A stretch of DNA of 64,000 nt from DASWHR01 sp036398095. GTDB taxonomy: Bacteria; Actinomycetota; AC-67. The stretch is from contig DASWHR010000141.1 in the NCBI GenBank assembly GCA_036398095.1, forward strand, positions 1 to 64,000, read 5' to 3'. Positions 1-7,837 of the stretch are shown piece after piece (position 1 is the stretch's first letter; each line of letters opens with the position of its first letter). The notes under the pieces were generated by a model, which saw only the letters and a list, made by a program, of their open reading frames with translations, was not told the origin of the DNA and did not search any database. The translations under genes and the position numbers were made by a program.

Positions 1-300
1 ACCAGCGTCACCGGCCTCACCGGAGCCACCGCCATCACCGCCGGCGACTTCCACACCTGCGCGCTGCTCTCCGACGCAACCGTCAAATGCTGGGGCCACA
101 ACGGCTCGGGGCAGATCGGAGACGGCACCACCACCAACCGCACCACCCCCACCAGCGTCACCGGCCTCACCGGAGCCACCGCCATCACCGCCGGCAGCTT
201 CCACACCTGCGCGCTGCTCTCCAACGCAACCGTCAAATGCTGGGGCCACAACTTCTACGGACAGATCGGAGACGGCACCACCTCGAACCGGGTCGTCCCG
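1..300 (+). repeat. Tandem 150-bp coding repeat
   Basis: Units 1-150 and 151-300 are nearly identical at DNA level. For example, the string ACCAGCGTCACCGGCCTCAC recurs at 151. Each unit encodes one RCC1 blade. Such recent nucleotide identity means blades are being duplicated or homogenised by recombination, and it is a likely misassembly site. More units probably lie upstream. Confidence 0.85.
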
Positions 301-324
301 GTGGAGGTCTACACGCTGTCCTGA
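1..324 (+). CDS. RCC1-repeat protein, C-terminal part (5' end outside window)
   Basis: The frame is open from base 1 and stops with TGA at 322-324. It encodes two RCC1-type blade repeats of 50 residues, each with the features TAITAG, FHTCALLS, VKCWG and GQIGDGTT, then a short tail ending VEVYTLS. RCC1 repeats build beta-propellers. Bacterial versions of this FHTCAL/CWG type are usually exported surface proteins of many repeats, so most of the gene probably lies upstream. The paired Cys in each blade suggest disulfides and hence an extracytoplasmic location (inference). The biochemical role is unknown. Its stop faces the stop of ftsB 26 bp away. Confidence 0.8.
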   Translation, partial: TSVTGLTGATAITAGDFHTCALLSDATVKCWGHNGSGQIGDGTTTNRTTPTSVTGLTGATAITAGSFHTCALLSNATVKCWGHNFYGQIGDGTTSNRVVPVEVYTLS

Positions 325-350
325 CCGGCGGCCGGCCTCCCGGAGTTCGC

Positions 351-743
351 TCAGCCGCCGGTAAGCCAGCGCCAAAACGATTTGTACCAGGGTGGTTTGG
401 CGGTTTCGGTCTTGCGGCCGGCGGCCGGGTCGTCGGCGGCCGGGGGTGTGGGGGCGGCGCCGGTGATGGCGAAGGCGACCTCGCCGGGGCGGACCATGTG
501 CAGATGCTCGCGGGCGAGTCGCTCGACTTCGGCGTCGCTGGAAAGGCGGTTCTTGGCGGCTTTGAGCTCTTCGGTCTTGGCGTCGATGCGCTTCTCCGAG
601 GCGACCAGCTCGGCCAGATGCTGCTTCGAGGCGGTGTATTGCCGGAGCGGATACAGCACCGACAGCGCGACCGCGGTCGCGACCAGCGCATAGACGAGTT
701 TTCGGCTCTTGCGCGGCTCGGCGGGGGAAGAAGCCTTGGCCAT
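351..743 (-). CDS. ftsB: FtsB/DivIC-family septum formation initiator
   Basis: A 130-residue single-pass protein. It has a basic N-terminus (about 1-15), one transmembrane helix (about 16-32), then a coiled coil with ASEKRIDAKTEELKAAKNRL and the family-typical LAREHLHMVRPGE at about 76-88. The tail is Pro-rich and ends in an aromatic/basic stretch. FtsB/DivIC acts with FtsL and FtsQ in the division complex on the outer membrane face. It lies 10 bp downstream of eno, the usual actinobacterial order. TAGAAT at 751-756 (minus), 7 nt before the ATG and without a Shine-Dalgarno, suggests its own leaderless promoter overlapping the eno stop. Confidence 0.9.
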   Translation of the reverse strand: MAKASSPAEPRKSRKLVYALVATAVALSVLYPLRQYTASKQHLAELVASEKRIDAKTEELKAAKNRLSSDAEVERLAREHLHMVRPGEVAFAITGAAPTPPAADDPAAGRKTETAKPPWYKSFWRWLTGG

Positions 744-753
744 GCGAGTGATT

Positions 754-2049
754 CTAGAGCGTGCCGGGTGATTGGGCCGCGAGCGCGGAACGGCCGGCGT
801 ATGCGGCGTTGTCGCCGAGCATTTCCTCGATCCGGAGCAATTGGTTGTATTTCGCCACGCGCTCGCTTCGCGCGGGGGCGCCCGTCTTGATCATGCCCGC
901 GCCGGTCGCGACGGCGATGTCGGCGATCGATGCGTCCTCGGATTCGCCGCTTCGATGGCTCACCATGGTGGTGTAGCCGTTGGCCTTGGCAAGCTCGATC
1001 ACATCGAGCGTCTCGGTGAGCGTGCCGATCTGGTTGACCTTGATCAGGATGCTGTTCGCGGTGCCCTTGTCGATGCCCATCTTCAGGCGGATCGGGTTGG
1101 TGACGAACACGTCGTCGCCGACGAGTTGCACAGTGCCACCGAGCCGCTGCGTCGCGAGCGCCCAGCCATCCCAGTCGTCTTCCCCGAAGGGATCTTCGAT
1201 CGACACGATCGGATAGCGGCCGGTCCACGCGTCGAGCGTGCCGGCCCATTCGGCGGCGCTGCGCGTGACTCCTTCGCCTGCGAAGACGTAAGCGCCGTCT
1301 TCGTAGAGCTCGGTGGCGGCGACGTCGAGTGCGAGCGCGATCTCGTCGCCCGGTTCAAGGCCGGCCTTTTCGATCGCGGTCACGAGCGCGGCGAGCGCAT
1401 CTTCGTTGGATTTCAAGTCGGGCGCGAAGCCGCCTTCGTCGCCGACGCCGGTGCTTAGGCCCTGGCTCTTGAGAACGCTCTTGAGCGCGTGGTAGACCTC
1501 GGCGCCCCAACGGAGCGCTTCGGCAAAGCTTGCCGCGCCGACGGGTGCGATCATGAACTCTTGCACGTCCACGGTGTTGTCGGCGTGCGCGCCGCCGTTG
1601 AGCACATTCATGAACGGCACCGGCAGCAGATGCGCGTTCGCGCCGCCGAGGTGGCGGAACAGTGGCATGCCGTTCGCGTCGGCGGCCGCGTGCGCGACGG
1701 CCAAGCTGACGCCGAGCATCGCGTTCGCGCCGAGCCGTCGCTTGTTTTCGGTGCCGTCGGCGTCGAGCAGCAAACGGTCGATGCCGCGCTGGTCGGTCGC
1801 GTCGCGGCCGATCAACTCGGGCGCGATCTGATGGTTGACGTTGTCCACGGCGGTGCGGACGCCCTTGCCGCCGAAGCGCTTGTCGTCTTTGTCGCGCAGC
1901 TCGAGCGCCTCGTGCGCGCCGGTGGAGGCGCCGGACGGGACGATCGCGCGGCCGAATCCGCCGCCCGCGGTGGCGACGTCAACTTCAATCGTGGGATTTC
2001 CGCGAGAGTCCAGCACTTCGCGGGCGTGAACATGCGTGATCTGGCTCAT
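754..2049 (-). CDS. eno: Enolase (phosphopyruvate hydratase)
   Basis: Converts 2-phosphoglycerate to phosphoenolpyruvate in glycolysis. The 431-residue product has normal family length. It starts MSQITHVHAREVLDSRGNPT, and carries GVGDEGGFAPDL and the enolase signature ILIKVNQIGTLTET near the C-terminus, followed by the SHRSGE substrate loop. The frame stays open 17 codons upstream. I chose the ATG at 2049 because family homology begins there and TAGAAT (2057-2062, minus) lies exactly 7 nt before it, as in the other leaderless starts here. The upstream codons would lie over the promoter. It is followed by ftsB. Confidence 0.97.
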   Translation of the reverse strand: MSQITHVHAREVLDSRGNPTIEVDVATAGGGFGRAIVPSGASTGAHEALELRDKDDKRFGGKGVRTAVDNVNHQIAPELIGRDATDQRGIDRLLLDADGTENKRRLGANAMLGVSLAVAHAAADANGMPLFRHLGGANAHLLPVPFMNVLNGGAHADNTVDVQEFMIAPVGAASFAEALRWGAEVYHALKSVLKSQGLSTGVGDEGGFAPDLKSNEDALAALVTAIEKAGLEPGDEIALALDVAATELYEDGAYVFAGEGVTRSAAEWAGTLDAWTGRYPIVSIEDPFGEDDWDGWALATQRLGGTVQLVGDDVFVTNPIRLKMGIDKGTANSILIKVNQIGTLTETLDVIELAKANGYTTMVSHRSGESEDASIADIAVATGAGMIKTGAPARSERVAKYNQLLRIEEMLGDNAAYAGRSALAAQSPGTL

Positions 2050-2139
2050 ACCTTGAATTCTAGCCGGGCCGCGCCTCGTTCTGTCTGCGATTCGGCACAC
2101 TATAGGAGTCTGATTGCAAGAAGAACGGCCGAAGGCCGC

Positions 2140-3384
2140 TTAGGACCAGGCGGTGACGACGCGGGACAAGCCGTAGGCAAACACGATCAGCGTGACGGCC
2201 ATGCCGGGCGCGTACAGGTGGTCGATCCATCGGCGCAGCACCAGACCCGCGGCGGCGAAGACGGCGGCGACCTGCAGGATGCGCGCGCCGCGCGCGAGAA
2301 GGCTGAACCAGGCGAATGCCCCGACACCGGTGCCGGCGTCGTCGGCTTGCAGCGCAAACACCTTGTAGGGGATGCCGCTCCAGGGCTGCGTCAGGATCCC
2401 GGCGGCGCCGCTCTGATTCATGCGCTGCACCGCCGATGCTTGCATTCGTGCGGTGACGAGCGGCGCATGGTCGAGCATGCCGGCGGCGCCGAGCGCACCG
2501 AGGCCGTATGCGGCGAGCCCCCCGCACAGCGAGCCGGCGATGGCCGCCGCGGCGATGGGCAGGATGCGTCGCGGCGCGGCGAGCACGAGCGTGGCGACGG
2601 CGATGTCGGGAACGATCGGCCACGCGATCGCTTCGGCTGCGCCCCACACGAACGCCAGCGCGAGCGCCGCCCACGACTGCGCGAACACGCGGACGCACGC
2701 ATGCAGCGTGCGACGCGGCTCGCAGACGGCCTCGGCTTCGGCTGCCGCGCGCGTCACCGCGGCTTCGGCGCGATCCGTGGTCTTGCGCGGATCCGCGCCG
2801 GCCTCGACCTGCATCGGCTCGCCGAAAACCACGGCGACGGGGCGGCGACGCGGCAGGCGGCGGCCTTTGCCGAGCACGTCGCGCGTGCCGGCCAGGCCGA
2901 CCGGCACGATCGTCGCGCCGTCGCGCGCGGCCAGATGAGCGACACCGGACTTGAACGCGCCGATGCGGCCGTCGGTCGTGCGCGTTCCTTCGGGGAAGAG
3001 CAGCACCGAGCGGCCGGCTCGCATCAGCGCATACGCGCGGTCCAGGCCTTCGCGGCCGCGGCGCGGAAACGGAAACGCGCCGACGATCGCGGTGGTGAGC
3101 GCTCCGAAGAAGCGGTTTGCGAAGAAATAGTCGGCTGCGGCGGCGGGCGCCAGGCGGTCGCGGTGGGGCCGAGGCAGCGCACGGATGATCAGTGGCGTGT
3201 CGGCGTGGCCGGCGTGGTTGGCGACGAAGATGACCTGGCCGTGCGGAACTCGCTCGCGGCCGATGACGCGCCGGCGCGCGCAGAAGACACGCACGAGCGG
3301 AAACAACACCAGCGCGCGAAGGATGGGCGTGAGCGGCGGTGGACGTAGCGCGGGCAGCGCGGGCGCCCCGTATTTGAGCGTCAT
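2140..3384 (-). CDS. PlsC-type acyltransferase fused to a DedA/VTT-like membrane domain
   Basis: A 414-residue two-domain protein. Residues about 1-215 form a lysophospholipid acyltransferase with motif I NHAGHADT (His57, Asp62) and motif III FPEGTR (130-135), so it probably acylates lysophosphatidate or a related glycerolipid. Residues about 225-414 form a multi-helix membrane domain with VWGAAEAIAWPIVPD and QPWSGIPYKVFALQA, resembling DedA/VTT proteins, some of which flip lipids. The domain assignment of this half is by pattern and less sure. It overlaps the CdsA-like stop by ATGA (3381-3384), so the genes are translationally coupled. The fusion is the odd feature. Confidence 0.85.
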   Translation of the reverse strand: MTLKYGAPALPALRPPPLTPILRALVLFPLVRVFCARRRVIGRERVPHGQVIFVANHAGHADTPLIIRALPRPHRDRLAPAAAADYFFANRFFGALTTAIVGAFPFPRRGREGLDRAYALMRAGRSVLLFPEGTRTTDGRIGAFKSGVAHLAARDGATIVPVGLAGTRDVLGKGRRLPRRRPVAVVFGEPMQVEAGADPRKTTDRAEAAVTRAAAEAEAVCEPRRTLHACVRVFAQSWAALALAFVWGAAEAIAWPIVPDIAVATLVLAAPRRILPIAAAAIAGSLCGGLAAYGLGALGAAGMLDHAPLVTARMQASAVQRMNQSGAAGILTQPWSGIPYKVFALQADDAGTGVGAFAWFSLLARGARILQVAAVFAAAGLVLRRWIDHLYAPGMAVTLIVFAYGLSRVVTAWS

Positions 3385-4280
3385 CCCCAGATCACCAGAA
3401 CGGTATAGGTGACGGGCAGGACGACCAGCAGCGAGTCGATCCGGTCGAGCAGACCGCCGAAACCGGGCAGCCACGTGCCGGCCTCCTTGACGCCGAACTG
3501 TCGCTTGATGAGCGACTCGAGCAGGTCGCCCCAGACGCTGGCCAGCGCGACGGCGAGCGGCAGCGTCCAGCGCACGACCGGGCTGAGCGCCGCGGGGACT
3601 GCAAAGCTCATCAGCAGGAAGCCCAGGTATGCGCCGGCGACGTTGCCGGCGACGCCTTCCCAGGTCTTGTTCGGGCTGAGCCGCGGCGCGAGGCGATGCC
3701 GGCCGCAGAGCTTTCCGGCAGTGAACGCACAGACGTCGCTGGCGGCAACCGACGCGCCGAGCGCCAGCAGGATCGCCGCTCCCCCGTCCACATGCTGCTG
3801 GATCAAGATGAAGTAGGCGAGCAGCCACGGGATGTAGGCAAAGCCCAGCGCCGCGTACGCCAGATGCCGCACGCCGTCTTTGACGTCTTGGCTCAGCAGC
3901 GGCGGGATCGTGGCGGCGACCAGAAGGATCGGCGGCATGGCTCGCCATATGGTCAGCGAGGTCGCCGCGATGGGCGCGCTTGCGATACCGGCCGCATACA
4001 TGGCGTAGCGGTATCGCTTCGGAAGGCTCACGATGCGCGCGTACTCGCGCAGGCCGACGATGGTGAGCGCCTCGACGAACGCGACGGCGGCCCAGCGGCC
4101 GCCCATGACGGCGAGCCCGAAGATCGGCGCGGTGATCGCCCAGGTGCGCCAGCGCACGAACAGCACGCGCCGCGTCATCTCTTTCCAGTGACGTCGCTCG
4201 GCGATCGCGATCAGCCCGAGCGTGCCGCCGAGCGCGAGGCTCATGCGCGTCGCGCCTTCGACCGCGAGCCCGTCAAGCAT
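3381..4280 (-). CDS. CdsA-like phosphatidate cytidylyltransferase (divergent motif)
   Basis: A 299-residue polytopic membrane protein. It contains SDVCAFTAGKLCG, SPNKTWEG and the C-terminal signature region SLIKRQFGVKEAG followed by PGFGGLLDRIDS. CdsA makes CDP-diacylglycerol from phosphatidate and CTP. The usual signature has KD and PGHGG; here they are KE and PGFGG. The substitutions suggest a specialised clade like E. coli YnbB rather than the housekeeping enzyme (inference). The ATG at 4280 overlaps the preceding gene by 8 bp and puts the protein in the middle of a three-gene phospholipid cassette. Confidence 0.85.
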   Translation of the reverse strand: MLDGLAVEGATRMSLALGGTLGLIAIAERRHWKEMTRRVLFVRWRTWAITAPIFGLAVMGGRWAAVAFVEALTIVGLREYARIVSLPKRYRYAMYAAGIASAPIAATSLTIWRAMPPILLVAATIPPLLSQDVKDGVRHLAYAALGFAYIPWLLAYFILIQQHVDGGAAILLALGASVAASDVCAFTAGKLCGRHRLAPRLSPNKTWEGVAGNVAGAYLGFLLMSFAVPAALSPVVRWTLPLAVALASVWGDLLESLIKRQFGVKEAGTWLPGFGGLLDRIDSLLVVLPVTYTVLVIWG

Positions 4281-4872
4281 CGAGACGTTCCTTGATCCGC
4301 ACGACGCGCGCGGCCGCGGTGATCGCCGCGCCGGCACCGATCGCGATGCAGGCGACCGTCCACGCGGCGGGCTGCGCGGGCGCGATCAGCGCGGCGACGC
4401 CGACGACGAGCATCCGGTCGGCTTTGCCCATCGGACCGCCGTAGTCGCGCTCGCCGGTGGCGGCGTGGGACACGATGCCGGCACACGACGACACTAGCGC
4501 CGCGGCGAGCGCGCCCAGCGCGAGCGCCGGATGGACGATGAGCGCCAGCGGGGCGACAAAGAGCGTGTCGGCGGCACGGTCGCAGATCTCGTTGAGCGCG
4601 GCGCCCCACGGGCGGGCGGTGCCGGTGCGGCGCGCGACCGAACCGTCGAGCGCGTTGAGCGCGATGCGGATCAGCGCGAGCGGGGCGACGGCGAGCCACA
4701 GCAGCGGCGCGGCCAACGCGGCGCCCGCCCAGATCGCCAGCGCGGCGACGCCGGCGGCGGCGACCGCCGCGTAGGTGAGCGCGTCGGCGGAGACCCGCAT
4801 CGTGACGAGCAGATCCTCGGTGCCGCGCAGGCGGCGAACGAACCAGGGCTTGATCGCATACAGACCGTTCAT
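4273..4872 (-). CDS. CDP-alcohol phosphotransferase family protein with two Asp-to-Asn changes
   Basis: A 199-residue membrane protein of the PgsA-like family, which transfers a phosphatidyl group from CDP-diacylglycerol to an alcohol. The motif has normal spacing: N73 xx D76 G77 xx A80 R81 x8 G90 xxx N94 xxx D98. Classical enzymes carry Asp at the positions occupied here by N73 and N94, two of the metal ligands. The following CdsA homologue is altered too. The protein may use a different substrate, as proposed for the YnbA-type clade, or be impaired. It is first gene of the cassette; no Shine-Dalgarno is obvious. Confidence 0.8.
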   Translation of the reverse strand: MNGLYAIKPWFVRRLRGTEDLLVTMRVSADALTYAAVAAAGVAALAIWAGAALAAPLLWLAVAPLALIRIALNALDGSVARRTGTARPWGAALNEICDRAADTLFVAPLALIVHPALALGALAAALVSSCAGIVSHAATGERDYGGPMGKADRMLVVGVAALIAPAQPAAWTVACIAIGAGAAITAAARVVRIKERLDA

Positions 4873-5037
4873 GCCCCGATGATCGGCGCCGGGCGGCGCG
4901 GCCGGTAGACGGCTTCGGCCTTATCCGGGATGCGTACCCAACTCATTTCGAGTCTGGGTACTTCCGGCAGGCCGACCCGAATGCCGGCCGGAATGCCGAA
5001 CTCGGCGGCTCTGAGACATTTTGGCAAATTGGCAGAC

Positions 5038-5050
5038 TGGCGATTCGCCA
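5038..5050 (+). promoter_or_regulatory. Operator palindrome of the AbrB/RelE-type module
   Basis: TGGCGATTCGCCA is a perfect inverted repeat (TGGCGA-T-TCGCCA) about 44 bp before the antitoxin ATG. A -10-like TACGAT follows at 5061-5066, so the palindrome covers the -35 position. This is the layout expected for autorepression by the antitoxin or the complex. Direct TTGGCA repeats lie just upstream. The antitoxin has a clear AAAGGAG site at 5078-5084. Confidence 0.55.
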
Positions 5051-5093
5051 ACAACTCGGATACGATGACCTCTCGACAAAGGAGCGCGAGACG

Positions 5094-5375
5094 ATGCGAC
5101 TCGTAAGCATGAGCGACACCGGACGGCTCACCCTCCCTGCGGAGACCCGGCGGGAGTTGGGGCTCGATGGGGAGGCGGAGTTCGAGGTCGAGGTGGACCG
5201 GGAGAACGACGCGCTGATCCTGCGGCCCGCCGTGGTCCTTCGCCGCGAGGACGCTTGGGCGTACACGGCCAAGCACCGGCGTCTGCTCGCCCGGGCCCAC
5301 GCCGACTCCCGAGCCGGTCGCGTGGGGAAGCTGACCGAAGCCCAGCTCGCCGCGCGCACCAAGCGCGGCAGGTAA
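5094..5375 (+). CDS. AbrB/SpoVT-type antitoxin
   Basis: A 93-residue protein. Its N-terminal half, VSMSDTGRLTLPAETRREL to about residue 45, has the swapped-hairpin AbrB/MazE pattern: GRLTLP, then a hydrophobic beta segment ending LILRPA. The C-terminal half is Arg/Lys/Ala-rich and probably wraps the toxin. It should neutralise the partner encoded 9 bp downstream and bind its own operator at 5038-5050. The Shine-Dalgarno AAAGGAG at 5078-5084 fixes the start. The pair lies between the phospholipid cassette and the fibronectin protein without functional link to either, as is common for mobile toxin-antitoxin pairs. Confidence 0.8.
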   Translation: MRLVSMSDTGRLTLPAETRRELGLDGEAEFEVEVDRENDALILRPAVVLRREDAWAYTAKHRRLLARAHADSRAGRVGKLTEAQLAARTKRGR

Positions 5376-5384
5376 CGAGTTCCG

Positions 5385-5660
5385 ATGGTCTCCGAGTATC
5401 GGACCATCGATTTCACGGATACCTTCCTCGTCACATTCGCCGCCAAGGACCTCAACGCCTCGGACAGAAGCGCGATCCTGAAGGCGCTTCGGCTGCTCGA
5501 TGAGGACGAGCGCCATCCGTCGCTTCGCGTCCACAAGCTTGCCGGCGACCGCGCCGGTTCCTGGTCGGCGTCGGCGTCCCGAACGCTTCGCGTGACGTTC
5601 GAGCGGCTCGAAGGCGGGGGCAAGCGCATGCTGACCTACTCGAAGCACTACGACCGATGA
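5385..5660 (+). CDS. RelE/YafQ-like toxin
   Basis: A 91-residue protein with the RelE/ParE-superfamily pattern: an N-terminal strand (YRTIDFTDTF), an alpha-helical hairpin (LNASDRSAILKALRLL), HPSLRVHKLAG, then GSWSASASRTLRVTFE and a final strand. Members are mRNA interferases cutting at the ribosome, or gyrase poisons. The SASRTLRVTFE segment matches the catalytic sheet, but I cannot name the catalytic residues with confidence. It follows the antitoxin with a 9-bp gap and is presumably cotranscribed. Its stop is 11 bp from the convergent stop of the fibronectin gene. Confidence 0.75.
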   Translation: MVSEYRTIDFTDTFLVTFAAKDLNASDRSAILKALRLLDEDERHPSLRVHKLAGDRAGSWSASASRTLRVTFERLEGGGKRMLTYSKHYDR

Positions 5661-5670
5661 CGTGCCGCCG

Positions 5671-7779
5671 CTACCCGATGCAGCCCAGCGCCGCGACCCA
5701 GGGGAACGGCTTGTTGCACGCGCTGTTGGACAACCCTCCTTGCCCGGCGATGTTCAGCGCCGCGACCCGGTAGGCGTAGTTCTGCAGCACCGTGCGTCCC
5801 GAGTCGGTGAAGACCGTCGTCAAACCGACCTGGGCGATGAACGTCTCGGGTCCGCCGGCGTCGCTGCGGTAGATCTTGAAGCCGCTGACCGGCGCGCCGC
5901 CGTTGCTCGCCGGCAGCGCCCAGTTCAGCCGGATCTGGCCGACGCCGCCGCCCGGGCTCGCCGTCAGGTTCTGCGGCGGCGACGGCACGTCGAATGTCGT
6001 CGCCGACTGCTCGATCGAGGGCGGCCCTTCTCCGGCCGAGTTGATCGCCGCGATCCGGTAGTAGCGCGTCGCGGCGCTCGGCAAGCCCGCGTGCGTGAAC
6101 TGCAACGGCGACGGCGCGACCTGCGCGAGCGGCGTCGTGGAGCCCCCCGGCGCCTCGCCGACGTAGATCCGGTAGCCGGTCAGCGGCAGCCCGCCGGTCG
6201 AGGCCGGCGGCGTCCACGACAGCCGGATCTGCCCGGCTCCGGGCCCGGCGGTCGCGGATAGCGACGCCGGCGCGGACGGAACCGACTGCGTGGTCGCCGA
6301 GCGCACCGGCGCCGGCTCGCCTTCACCGTTCGCATTGAGCGCGCTCACCTTGTAGAACCGCGTCACGCCGCTGGCCAACCCCGACTCGGTGTAGGCAAGC
6401 GTCGACGCGGGCACGGTCGCGATCACGGCAAGCGAACCCGACGTGGGTCCGCCGTAGACGCGATACGACGCCACCGGCGAGCCGCCGTCGGACACCGGCG
6501 GTCCCCAATCGAGCGTGATCGACGATGCGCCCGGCGTCAGCGTGAACGAGGTCGGCGGGCCCGGCAGGATGCTGGTCGTGGCGCTCGCCTCGTTGGATTG
6601 CGGCCCTTCGCCGCTGGCGTTGACCGCGCTCACCGCGTAGAAGCGCGTGACCCCGCTGCCCAGGCCCGACTCGGTGTCGGTGAGCGTCGTGCCGGACACG
6701 GTCGCGATCACGGCGAGCGAACCGGATGAGGATCCGCCGAAGACGCGATACGAGGTGACCGGCGAGCCGCCGGAAGACGCCGGCGCTTGCCAGTCCAGCC
6801 GGATCTGCCCGGACTGGCCGGTCGCGATCAAGTTCTGCGGCGCCGACGGCGGCGTCGGCGGATCGCTCAGCTCGACCACGACGTTGGGGCGCGACAGCAT
6901 CGTCGTGCCCGGCGAGCGAATTCGCATGCCGAACGTTTCGGTTGGCTCGGGCATGCCGTCATCGATCAGCGTCACCGCGATCGACTCGGTCGTCTCCCCG
7001 GGGTCGAAGCTCAAGGTGCCCGTGGCGGCGACGTAGTCGGACCCTGCCTGGGCCGTGCCGTCGACGGTCGAATAGCCGATCGTGTCGCTGCCCGACGTGT
7101 TGGTCCGCGTCACCGTGACCGTGACCGTCCCGTCGTTCTCCAGCGCCGGGTACACGGTCGCGTCGAACCCGGCTGAGCCGCACCCGCAGCTCCCGTTCAC
7201 GCGCGCGTTGTTGCGCGGAGCGGGCGCGGCGAAGAAGAAGTCGGCTGCCGAATTGTTGGTGTCGTCGGGCTGGTCGAGCACGGATGGGTTGCCGCGCGCG
7301 ATGGTTCGCTTCATGGCAGACGAGTCGATCAACCCTTCCGATGCGTTGAACGGTGTCCCGGCGTCGCCGCCGCCGTAGGAGCCCCACGACACGCAGTCGA
7401 TCGTCCCCGCGAAACAGACCTTGCCGCCGGCCTTCGGAATCACCGGGGTCATCGCCAGGTCGGCGGACACGCCGAACAGCGTCTGCGCGTCGGCGGTCGC
7501 GACCAGGATCGTGTCTTGGTTGACGCCGTTCAAAACGTTGGAACCGAACGTGAACGTTCCGACCACGCTACCGTTCTCGTCGGAGACCTCGACGCTTTGA
7601 CCGCTCACGAAATTCTGCGAACCCGACCACATTTGCAGCATGATGTACTGCGCGTCGGGGTCGGCTGCCGTTCCGGCGAACACCTCCCGGATCATCATCA
7701 GATGAAACGAGGCCTTCGCGGGCGTCGCTACCCCCGCCAGCACCAAAGCAACCGTCGCCGCAACCGTGGCTCTCCGCAT
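5671..7779 (-). CDS. Secreted protein: lamin-tail-like, Calx-beta and four fibronectin-III domains
   Basis: A 702-residue exported protein. It has a signal peptide (about 1-23, ending AKA), then a region resembling a lamin-tail fold (about 24-200), a Calx-beta repeat (about 205-310, with DYVAATGTLSFDPGET), and four fibronectin type III modules to the C-terminus, each with an LxW...GG/SPV core. There is no catalytic motif and no sortase or membrane anchor, so it is probably an adhesive or scaffold surface protein. A Shine-Dalgarno (GGGGGAG) precedes the ATG. Pairs of fibronectin modules are very alike, which suggests recent duplication. Confidence 0.85.
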   Translation of the reverse strand: MRRATVAATVALVLAGVATPAKASFHLMMIREVFAGTAADPDAQYIMLQMWSGSQNFVSGQSVEVSDENGSVVGTFTFGSNVLNGVNQDTILVATADAQTLFGVSADLAMTPVIPKAGGKVCFAGTIDCVSWGSYGGGDAGTPFNASEGLIDSSAMKRTIARGNPSVLDQPDDTNNSAADFFFAAPAPRNNARVNGSCGCGSAGFDATVYPALENDGTVTVTVTRTNTSGSDTIGYSTVDGTAQAGSDYVAATGTLSFDPGETTESIAVTLIDDGMPEPTETFGMRIRSPGTTMLSRPNVVVELSDPPTPPSAPQNLIATGQSGQIRLDWQAPASSGGSPVTSYRVFGGSSSGSLAVIATVSGTTLTDTESGLGSGVTRFYAVSAVNASGEGPQSNEASATTSILPGPPTSFTLTPGASSITLDWGPPVSDGGSPVASYRVYGGPTSGSLAVIATVPASTLAYTESGLASGVTRFYKVSALNANGEGEPAPVRSATTQSVPSAPASLSATAGPGAGQIRLSWTPPASTGGLPLTGYRIYVGEAPGGSTTPLAQVAPSPLQFTHAGLPSAATRYYRIAAINSAGEGPPSIEQSATTFDVPSPPQNLTASPGGGVGQIRLNWALPASNGGAPVSGFKIYRSDAGGPETFIAQVGLTTVFTDSGRTVLQNYAYRVAALNIAGQGGLSNSACNKPFPWVAALGCIG

Positions 7780-7837
7780 GTCTCCCCCTGATCCTTGGAG
7801 GAATGCTTCGCCGGAGATGCCCCGCTTCCCTGCTCCG

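Noticed and set aside
2050..2100. Upstream extension of enolase by 17 codons
   Set aside because: Homology begins at the ATG at 2049 and a TAGAAT box would lie inside the extension.
4869..5648. Minus-strand frame across the AbrB/RelE-type pair
   Set aside because: No family resemblance. The plus-strand pair has a ribosome site, an operator dyad and matching domain types.
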